Assembly: GCA_964514055.1 (NCBI GenBank) | Contig: CAZEPB010000007.1 | Coordinates: 1 to 64,000 of the forward strand | Length of the DNA: 64,000 bases | Direction: 5' to 3' | Origin: SG8-32-3 sp964514055 | GTDB lineage: Archaea > Thermoproteota > Bathyarchaeia > Bathyarchaeales > Bathycorpusculaceae | Part shown: one piece after another, positions 8,117 through 15,334 of the stretch | Position numbering within the stretch: the stretch's first letter is position 1 | Layout: each line of letters begins with the position of its first letter | Translations under genes and position numbers: made by a program | The notes under the pieces: model-generated | Databases searched by the model: none | The model's input: the letters and a program-made list of their open reading frames with translations, nothing else | Told to the model about the DNA's origin: nothing

Positions 8117-9748
8117 ATGCCAAAGCTAAAACTGAAACCGTCCCTCAGCGGTCTCAAAAAAATCAAAATCAACATTCGCTTCAAGAAAAAAGAAAAGCAA
8201 CTACCCATACCTCCACCTCCTCCAAAACCAATACCTAAGGGACTTAAAGTCATCGAAAAATACCCATTATACGAGCCCTTCTCACACGTTGTAATAGTTC
8301 AAAACCCCAAAACTGGGGAACACAAATACATCCTTGATGAACTTCAACTCGACCCACTTGAAAAAGGGGTTTACGACCGCATTCTAGATATATTACTCGC
8401 TGAAATTGAATCTCCAAAAGAGGAAATCGCCGACCCGCGGAAGTTTTTCGCAGAAGAAGCCAAAAAAATCGTCGATAAGTACAGAATAAGCTTAGGGTGG
8501 CTTCCAGACGTTTCATGGTACAAGATTCTTTATCACGCAGAAAGAGACCTTGTGGGGTTCGGCAGAATTGACCCGTTAATGCGTGACCCAAACATAGAAG
8601 ACATTTCATGTGACGGAGTATTAAAGCCAGTTTACATATGGCACAGAAACTACGAAAGCATCGAAACAAACCTTCAATTTCCAAACGATGAAGTCCTCGA
8701 CAACACGGTTGTCAAACTCGTGCACATGGCTGGAAAACACGTCAGCACAGCCTTCCCAATAGTCGACGCGTCTCTCCCAGGCAAACACAGGCTCGCAGTT
8801 TGTTACAGACGAGAAATTACACCCTTCGGAACGGCTTTCACCATCAGAAAATTCAGAGAAGATCCCTATTCAATTGTAGACTTAATCAACATAGGCACGT
8901 TCTCGGAGGAAATGGCTGCCTACTTCTGGATGTGCCTCGAAAACAGGTCTTCCATTATGGTCCTAGGCGGAACCGCAGCGGGCAAAACAACCGCGCTAAA
9001 CTCATTAGCCTGCTTGATCAAGCCTGGAAGCAAAATCATCACCATAGAAGAAACAGCCGAACTCAACCTACCTCATGACAACTGGGTTTCACTTATCGCC
9101 CGACAAAGTTACGGATTAGGCGGAAGTGGCGTGGGCGAAGTAGCCCTTTTCGATCTAGTGAAGACTTCAATGCGGCACCGCCCCGACATCATGATTGTGG
9201 GCGAGGTCAGAGGCAATGAAGCATACGTTCTCTTTCAGGCTTTAGCTACAGGACACGGCGGCATGTGCACAATGCACGCTGAAAACTTGGACTCAGCAGT
9301 AAAGCGTCTAACTCAGAAACCCATGGATATTTCTCCCGCGTACATTCCTTTGATGAACATTGTCCTTTCGATACAGCGGGTTCATCTCGTGAAAAACAAC
9401 GAGAAAAAAGCGTACAGACGTGTCATTACGGTCAATGAGATTGCAGATTACGAAAATTACAAAACACCTTGCAAATGGCAACCCGCCAAAGACGAGCATC
9501 CAATGGATTTTGACAAGAGCACGCTGTTAACCTCCATAGCCGAGCGTCAAGGCGTCACCAAAAAAGACTTGGTAGACGAAATCGGCAGACGCAGAGATGT
9601 CCTGCATTGGATGAGAGAGCGTAACATAAGAAGCTACAAGGATGTTGCTGCAATAATCGCTGAATACTACGCGAGACCCAAACACATTTACACTAAAGTA
9701 CTCGCAGGGGAGGAGGTAAAAGCAATTGCCGCTTCTAGAGACGCTTGA
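8117..9748 (+). CDS. Type IV pilus / type II secretion-type ATPase (GspE/ArlI superfamily)
   Basis: The 543-residue protein powers pilus assembly at the inner face of the membrane. After a basic N-terminus and a proline-rich linker (residues 35-45) comes an N-terminal domain, then the ATPase core. Walker A is GGTAAGKTTA at about 284-293, an Asp box follows (IITIEETAEL), and Walker B is IMIVGEVRG at about 358-366, with a histidine box (ATGHGGMCTMHAE) after it. The C-terminal 90 residues are an extension with a winged-helix look. It starts the locus and overlaps the platform gene by 23 nt. It could serve an adhesive pilus rather than an archaellum because archaellin and ArlCDEFGH genes are absent here. 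Confidence 0.9.
   Translation: MPKLKLKPSLSGLKKIKINIRFKKKEKQLPIPPPPPKPIPKGLKVIEKYPLYEPFSHVVIVQNPKTGEHKYILDELQLDPLEKGVYDRILDILLAEIESPKEEIADPRKFFAEEAKKIVDKYRISLGWLPDVSWYKILYHAERDLVGFGRIDPLMRDPNIEDISCDGVLKPVYIWHRNYESIETNLQFPNDEVLDNTVVKLVHMAGKHVSTAFPIVDASLPGKHRLAVCYRREITPFGTAFTIRKFREDPYSIVDLINIGTFSEEMAAYFWMCLENRSSIMVLGGTAAGKTTALNSLACLIKPGSKIITIEETAELNLPHDNWVSLIARQSYGLGGSGVGEVALFDLVKTSMRHRPDIMIVGEVRGNEAYVLFQALATGHGGMCTMHAENLDSAVKRLTQKPMDISPAYIPLMNIVLSIQRVHLVKNNEKKAYRRVITVNEIADYENYKTPCKWQPAKDEHPMDFDKSTLLTSIAERQGVTKKDLVDEIGRRRDVLHWMRERNIRSYKDVAAIIAEYYARPKHIYTKVLAGEEVKAIAASRDA
9707..9716 (+). promoter_or_regulatory. Strong Shine-Dalgarno deciding the TTG start of the platform gene
   Basis: GGGGAGGAGG lies inside the 3' end of the ATPase gene, 9 nt before the TTG at 9726. 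This makes the overlapping TTG start credible and couples translation of the two genes. Confidence 0.6.
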
Positions 9749-11432
9749 GGCTCTGTCGTTTCGCCTCTTCGGCGGCATAGCACCCTTCTTTCTTAAACAT
9801 ATTTACGAATTCAAGGATATGCTGGAAAGGGCACGTATCAAAATTTACCCCGAAACATATGTATCCCTAATGTTCTTCATTGCATTGCTAACTATTCCAG
9901 TATCCGTAATATCCATAGTTTTTCTAGTAGTATTCGGCTTCATGCCAATCATCTTTCTGATTCCCCTTCCGTTTTATGTTATGGTAGGTTTCCTGCTAAT
10001 TCCCATGTCGAAAGCCAGTGACCGAGCATCTGGCTTAGAGCGAGAGATGCCCTTCGCAGCTGCTTACATCAGCGTTATGGCATCTGGAGGCATCGCACCT
10101 TACACCAGCTTCAAAAGGTTATCTGATGTAGAGCTGATGCCCGCTATGCGCGGAGAAGCAAGGGAAATAATAAAAGACGTGGAAATCTTTGGCATAGACC
10201 CTCTGTCTGCTTTGGAACAAGCGGCAAAAAAGAATCCTTTGGACATATTCAGGGACTTTCTCTCAGGCTACGCCTCCACCGTAATCATCGGCGGTGACAT
10301 AGGACACTTTCTGGAACGTAAAGCTGAAGAAATATTCAAGACACGAGCACTTCGTGTTAAGGCTGCAGCAGAACGCCTCGGAATGCTCTTGGAAACTTTC
10401 ATCATCGTGATGGTGATGATGTCGCTGTGCTTCTACATATTGTTCAGCGTAGACTCAATTTACAGCGTCGGTGTAACACTGTACTCGGGCATCATACTGT
10501 ACACGTACCTGTTCACGCCTTTACTGTCGCTAATGTTCATCTATTTGGCACATAGCATGCAGCCGAAAACGCCTGTTGTAGATATGCGACCCTACAAGGT
10601 GTATGGCATCTGCGGTGTAATAGGCATAATCCTGTTCCTATTGCTCACGAACTTCATGGGCGCTGTGACAATCTTCGCTGGAATTGAAGCCGTAATCGAC
10701 CTGCCTATGGCGATTACCATAGCCTTGTTCGTAGCGACCTTTCCAGCCGCCATCGTTCACATTAAGATTTCAAAAGAAAAAGCAGGTCTGGAACAGGGAA
10801 TCAACAGTTTCCTGAGAGACTTAACTGAAGTAAGGAAAACAGGGTTATCACCAGAAAAATGCATCGAAAGCTTGTCAAAACGTGAGTACGGCATATTCAG
10901 CAAAGAACTTCGCAAAATAAGCTCCGAAATTTCCTGGGGTGTTCCAGTGAAAAAAGTGATAATGCAGTTCCTCAAGCGAACAAAAAGCTGGATGACGCAG
11001 CTGGTCATGTTCCTTCTCGTTGAAACCATAGATGTCGGCGGAGGCACAATTTCAATGATTGAATCGCTTGCCAGATTCAACAGTTTAACTCAGGACGTTG
11101 AAAAGGAAAAGCGGATGTCTGTGCGTCCGTACATTATGATGCCTTACTTGGCTTCGATTTTGCTTGTGGCAACCACGATTATGATGCTAAGTTTCACGAC
11201 GGGCACACTGGGTGTTAGCGCCATAGCTGGTGAGGCAGGGGCTCCAACTAGGGACTACAGTGGGATGAAACTGATATTCTTAACGTCGGTGATTTTCCAC
11301 AGCTACTTGATAGGTATAGTGGCTGGAAAGATTAGTGAGGAATCAGTGGCCGCTGGGTTCAAGCATGCGTCGATCCTTGTAGTCATTGCATGTATAGCGG
11401 CCAAGGTTGTGCCTCTTTTCATAGCAATTTGA
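9726..11432 (+). CDS. Type II/IV pilus platform membrane protein (TadC/ArlJ/GspF-like)
   Basis: The 568-residue polytopic membrane protein has two copies of the GspF-like module. The first helical cytosolic part runs about 90-200 (LEREMPFAAAYISVMASGG) and the second about 340-440 (LEQGINSFLRDLTEVRKTGL), each followed by membrane helices. It is the partner of the ATPase in building pili. Translation starts at TTG 9726 within the end of the ATPase gene, supported by an unusually strong Shine-Dalgarno. The two-module arrangement and size fit archaeal ArlJ/PilC-type proteins. Confidence 0.88.
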   Translation: MPLLETLEALSFRLFGGIAPFFLKHIYEFKDMLERARIKIYPETYVSLMFFIALLTIPVSVISIVFLVVFGFMPIIFLIPLPFYVMVGFLLIPMSKASDRASGLEREMPFAAAYISVMASGGIAPYTSFKRLSDVELMPAMRGEAREIIKDVEIFGIDPLSALEQAAKKNPLDIFRDFLSGYASTVIIGGDIGHFLERKAEEIFKTRALRVKAAAERLGMLLETFIIVMVMMSLCFYILFSVDSIYSVGVTLYSGIILYTYLFTPLLSLMFIYLAHSMQPKTPVVDMRPYKVYGICGVIGIILFLLLTNFMGAVTIFAGIEAVIDLPMAITIALFVATFPAAIVHIKISKEKAGLEQGINSFLRDLTEVRKTGLSPEKCIESLSKREYGIFSKELRKISSEISWGVPVKKVIMQFLKRTKSWMTQLVMFLLVETIDVGGGTISMIESLARFNSLTQDVEKEKRMSVRPYIMMPYLASILLVATTIMMLSFTTGTLGVSAIAGEAGAPTRDYSGMKLIFLTSVIFHSYLIGIVAGKISEESVAAGFKHASILVVIACIAAKVVPLFIAI

Positions 11433-11541
11433 TAGGAGCGGAGAAAAAACGGGATACAGTCATGCAGTAAGATTACGGAAAGATAAGCGAGCGGTTGCTC
11501 CAGCCGTTTCAACGGTTATACTGACAGCTGCGGTTATCGTC

Positions 11542-12303
11542 ATGATACTTGTGGCTATGGGGTTTGCAAACAACTTCTTGGACGCGCGGATGGCTGAGAA
11601 CGAGTTCAGCACTAACAAGCAGTTCATGCTTACTACTGGGCTTCAAATCGACGATATTGCGTGGACTATCGGGCGTACTCAGACGGTTCGTTACTCCAGC
11701 CAATACGGAAACATGAAGTTTCAATCCCAAGCGGTGAACTACACTTTCGAAGTTAACGACGGTTCAGATTGGGAAGTTGTGTTCAGCAATGCAACAGGGA
11801 TGATCCTGTTTAACATACCTGTTAGCACATACTCTGTCAGCAACAACTACTTTGAACGCATAATGCCTTCGTCAAACGGTTCTTTCCTGCAGCAAGGGTC
11901 TTCGGCGCCCGTGAGTCAGGTGTTCTGCGTCGAAAAGCTGCCTATGGACGAGGGAAACTACACCAGAATAGTCGCGGTTCCTTCCATACGAATGTTAAAT
12001 TCGACGATAGCAGGACCAGGAGGACCTACTTCAGCAAATTACACCAAATTTTATCTGCCTACTCTTGAACCGGGTAACCATCTCTATATGTCTCAATCGA
12101 TAACCATGACTGGTACAGACATTATCAAGATAGTAAGAAGCGGAGTTAATCAAGTTAGAATTAACGTCACGTTTCCACAGACGAGTATAGGGTTTGACTC
12201 TGGCTTCTTCAACTTTGACCACATTAGTGAAACTATAACGCTTGACGATTCCGTTGTTCAGTTTTACGTTGGAAAGGTGATTGTGACGCTAGGGCAAGTT
12301 TAG
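11542..12303 (+). CDS. Pilin-like secreted protein, true start uncertain and upstream
   Basis: From the first ATG (11542) the product has 253 residues, mostly beta-rich and asparagine/serine-rich with several N-x-S/T sites, as expected outside the cell. In the same frame the upstream sequence 11488-11541 encodes RAVAPAVSTVILTAAVIV, which completes an archaeal pilin-type N-terminal helix preceded by basic residues (RLRKDK). The open frame begins after a stop at 11422, yet it contains no ATG, GTG or TTG. Either an ACG at 11449 (about 5 nt after GGAGCGGAG) starts it, or the ATG at 11462 is separated by a one-base frameshift. It follows the platform gene directly and belongs to the pilus locus. 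Confidence 0.65.
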   Translation: MILVAMGFANNFLDARMAENEFSTNKQFMLTTGLQIDDIAWTIGRTQTVRYSSQYGNMKFQSQAVNYTFEVNDGSDWEVVFSNATGMILFNIPVSTYSVSNNYFERIMPSSNGSFLQQGSSAPVSQVFCVEKLPMDEGNYTRIVAVPSIRMLNSTIAGPGGPTSANYTKFYLPTLEPGNHLYMSQSITMTGTDIIKIVRSGVNQVRINVTFPQTSIGFDSGFFNFDHISETITLDDSVVQFYVGKVIVTLGQV

Positions 12304-12322
12304 AAATTATGGAGGACAAAGT

Positions 12323-12808
12323 ATGGTACAGATAACAATTGAATACATGATCATGATTCCGATCTTAATCCTTCAGATTTTCCTATTTCCCTTAACCGCT
12401 GGTTGGATCATGACCACATGGACGGACTCGCGCCAGACGCTTGCGCTTCAGGAAACGGCGAGTCATTTGGGAAGTTCGGTGCATCAGGTGTATTCCGCTT
12501 TAAATCACGACTCAATATCTGCTGGCACCGTCACGAACAGATTGGAGATTCCGTTGTTCATAGAGGGCTACGCATACATGGGGAATGCGTCGTTAAGACG
12601 TTTAGGACCTGATTCTAATTCCAGCCAAGTTCTAGATATTACACTCAGGTTTATGGGCGGTCGCATAGCGACTGCGACGACAGTTACGTTGGGACCTAAC
12701 GCGGGTTGGGATGAAAATTCGGAGTTTATGAGTAATTCAACCTACGCGAGCTTAATTGCTGAAAAGATGTCAAACGGTACTATTCTGATGTATTTTGAGG
12801 GAGACTAA
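12323..12808 (+). CDS. Pseudopilin-like small membrane-anchored protein
   Basis: The 161-residue protein begins MVQITIEYMIMIPILILQIF, a very short N-terminus followed by a single hydrophobic helix, then a soluble beta-rich domain with N-x-S/T sites. GGAGG lies 7 nt before the ATG. The layout matches minor pilins or pseudopilins of archaeal pilus loci. It lacks the clear basic residue before the helix that class III signal peptides have. It sits between two larger proteins of the same type. Confidence 0.6.
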   Translation: MVQITIEYMIMIPILILQIFLFPLTAGWIMTTWTDSRQTLALQETASHLGSSVHQVYSALNHDSISAGTVTNRLEIPLFIEGYAYMGNASLRRLGPDSNSSQVLDITLRFMGGRIATATTVTLGPNAGWDENSEFMSNSTYASLIAEKMSNGTILMYFEGD

Positions 12809-12810
12809 AC

Positions 12811-14025
12811 ATGGTAAGCTCAACAGTAGACCACATGATTGCCGTAACCGTTTTCCTAGCTGCGACCCTGCTTTTTATCGGTCTTTTCAACCAAACCATT
12901 CAGACCGCGGTTATCTATCAACGCCACAGAGCCACGGCGACGAAAGCCAGTGACCTGCTGGATAACATGCTTTTAAGCCCTGGCATTCCATCCAATTGGA
13001 GCCTAATCGATGATGACCCTTTGGGTTTTGGGTTGCAAGATCCCGAGTTTACACAGTATACGATAAGTCCTTTTTCGCTTATGCGCTTGAATTCTGCAAC
13101 AGGGACACCTGTTTATTATTATAAAACTGGTACGACTTACAGTAACATAACTATAGGTTCTAAAAACTTTCTGTTAGTGTCAAGCAACAGAGTCGTTAAC
13201 TATTCTTCAGCGTTGCAGCTTATGGGCATTAACAACACGTATGGTTTCCAGCTAACCATGACTCCCATAGTAACGGTTGAAATTACAGAAGTGCAGGCTG
13301 CGAGTCCACTGCGTATATCTCTTGATGTTCAAGGAACAGGGTTTCCGCTGGCGAACGCTGAGATAAAATATTGTTTACTAACTGTTTCATTAGGCGGTGG
13401 TTATCCCTCTTTCAATACCAATTACGGAACTGAGTACACCGACGAACAAGGTTCACTTACTTTGGATTTCGCGGAGGTGACCAAGAGTGGTCTATCTTAT
13501 GCGTTCATCGCTTATGCTCATCTTGGCGGTTTAGTTGGAGTGGGATACCACGAACGTGTTTCTGCCGAGAATCAGTATGTGATACCTTTTGTTGATAGCC
13601 TCGCTGATGGAAGGGTTTTAATTGCACACAGTTATGATGTCAAATATTTTGGCCCTCCAGTAGCTGAGATAAAATACAATGCATCATTTGTTTTTTTGGC
13701 AGAAGATTTTACTTTGCGCGAGATGAATCTAGAAAATTCTGCGAACCATGTTAACTATGGTGATGGTAACCCATATGAAATACTTAACATTCCCACAAAT
13801 AATCCTGGAATTTTGATAATTACCTATCAAAAGAGTGCGAATGAAGGCGGAGTGGTTATGATGCCTTGGGGTATCAGTTCTCTGGCTTTCCCCGTAGTTT
13901 TCGGGGGTGACCCAACGCAGCAGGAGTGGGTTGCCACAGATATGCGCCAAGTTACAGTCGGCGGCATCGCGTATCAAGCGCAGATTGCTGTGTGGAGTTT
14001 GGAAGGGTATCAGGTGATTAGCTAA
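12811..14025 (+). CDS. Membrane-anchored extracellular protein of the pilus locus
   Basis: The 404-residue protein has an N-terminal hydrophobic helix (residues 8-30, HMIAVTVFLAATLLFIGLF) and a long extracellular region with many N-x-S/T sites and beta-rich segments. Residues about 150-240 (VQGTGFPLANAEIKYCLLTV onward) look like an Ig- or transthyretin-like domain. It starts 2 nt after the previous stop and ends 1 nt before the next start, so translation is coupled. The family is not recognised; a minor pilin role is inferred from context. Confidence 0.6.
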   Translation: MVSSTVDHMIAVTVFLAATLLFIGLFNQTIQTAVIYQRHRATATKASDLLDNMLLSPGIPSNWSLIDDDPLGFGLQDPEFTQYTISPFSLMRLNSATGTPVYYYKTGTTYSNITIGSKNFLLVSSNRVVNYSSALQLMGINNTYGFQLTMTPIVTVEITEVQAASPLRISLDVQGTGFPLANAEIKYCLLTVSLGGGYPSFNTNYGTEYTDEQGSLTLDFAEVTKSGLSYAFIAYAHLGGLVGVGYHERVSAENQYVIPFVDSLADGRVLIAHSYDVKYFGPPVAEIKYNASFVFLAEDFTLREMNLENSANHVNYGDGNPYEILNIPTNNPGILIITYQKSANEGGVVMMPWGISSLAFPVVFGGDPTQQEWVATDMRQVTVGGIAYQAQIAVWSLEGYQVIS

Positions 14026-14026
14026 G

Positions 14027-15334
14027 ATGATGCGTACAATCGAAATCCTGATAGTCATAATAATTATCACGGGCGCGTTTATAGCTGCGTCTTTCTTTGC
14101 GGTTTTACCGTGGCCTAGACAGGTTTCGCCGGTAAACCTTAGGCGTCTTTCGTTTACGACGTTGCAGCTGTTGGATTCAAACTATGACTTGAGTAGAGCG
14201 GCATTTGAAATTAACAACTCCACGATTTGGGGTGAACTACAAGTTGCGCTTTCAGCTTCGTTGCCGCCTAACGTCATATACAACCTTACAGTTTATGAAG
14301 TGGGCGGTAGTGAAAGCGGTGCTCAACTATATACAACCAAAGCATCTATTTCAAACACAGAAAGTCTTGGTGCAACATCTGACGCTTCTTCTTATCTTAC
14401 GGCTTCTTCAAACGTGACCTTTAACACTATTCCTGAAAAGATAGGTGAGCATAGTGGCGGAGGAACATTATACATATTGGACTGTGATGATGCACCTGGC
14501 TGGTGGATTACTGGCTACACAGCCCATAGTCTAGCACAAGATCTTTACAATTTGCTTTCATCTTACTTCTCTGAGACAGTAATGGTGCAAAACACAGCAG
14601 AACTTGCACAAATACTGGATGGAAATTCCCTTCACGGAGAAACTCTGCAAAACGCTGTGGTCATAAACACATGTGGAGAAGCGGTACCAATCCCATCGAA
14701 CTATGCAGACCTGTATAGTGGTAACTCGTACGCCGAGTATTTCTACGAAGTAGGCAAAAGAGTCAACCAGTACAACTGGACATGGACAAGCATCGTAGGT
14801 TGGCCTTTCTACTATGTTAGCAACACTGCCAAATTCTCAAGCAACCAGAACGGCTGGGGAATTTATGGAATGGTCCAGGTCAACAACCCTGGTCTAAACG
14901 CGTTTCTTCAAGGGTTGGATAATCGACCGTCATATACCCCTGGTAGTAGTTCAACAAGTAGTCCTGGAGTTGTATACTTATCCACCGAGGTCTTAGAAAG
15001 CAGCAATTATTACGGTATTTATCCGTCACCATACCAAACGTCCACAAGAGCGCTATCCTCATCAATTATCAACGATTACAACTTGGAAGTAACAACTTAC
15101 GTTTTTAATCCCGAGGGCAGTTCGATTCCAGCCGCCGTATATAGACACCTTGGAACGGGTGGTACATATCAAGGTGCGTTTTACGCCATAGGGCTAACGC
15201 GAACACCCGATATCAGACTCACAGCTCTAGGTCTTTTAGCTGACTATCATCCCAGACTTTACCGTTCTGAGTACACGGCTTATGGGACCTCAAGGCTCGT
15301 TGTTCTACAACTTGGATTAGTGGGAGGTGTCTGA
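14027..15334 (+). CDS. Membrane-anchored extracellular protein of the pilus locus
   Basis: The 435-residue protein has one N-terminal transmembrane helix (residues 5-27, IEILIVIIIITGAFIAASFF), then an extracellular region. A segment around residues 140-240 has alternating strands and helices (GGGTLYILDCDDAPGWWITG), suggesting a Rossmann-like fold. It ends in a short hydrophobic tail. It overlaps the following 960-residue gene by 8 nt. No family is recognised. Confidence 0.58.
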   Translation: MMRTIEILIVIIIITGAFIAASFFAVLPWPRQVSPVNLRRLSFTTLQLLDSNYDLSRAAFEINNSTIWGELQVALSASLPPNVIYNLTVYEVGGSESGAQLYTTKASISNTESLGATSDASSYLTASSNVTFNTIPEKIGEHSGGGTLYILDCDDAPGWWITGYTAHSLAQDLYNLLSSYFSETVMVQNTAELAQILDGNSLHGETLQNAVVINTCGEAVPIPSNYADLYSGNSYAEYFYEVGKRVNQYNWTWTSIVGWPFYYVSNTAKFSSNQNGWGIYGMVQVNNPGLNAFLQGLDNRPSYTPGSSSTSSPGVVYLSTEVLESSNYYGIYPSPYQTSTRALSSSIINDYNLEVTTYVFNPEGSSIPAAVYRHLGTGGTYQGAFYAIGLTRTPDIRLTALGLLADYHPRLYRSEYTAYGTSRLVVLQLGLVGGV

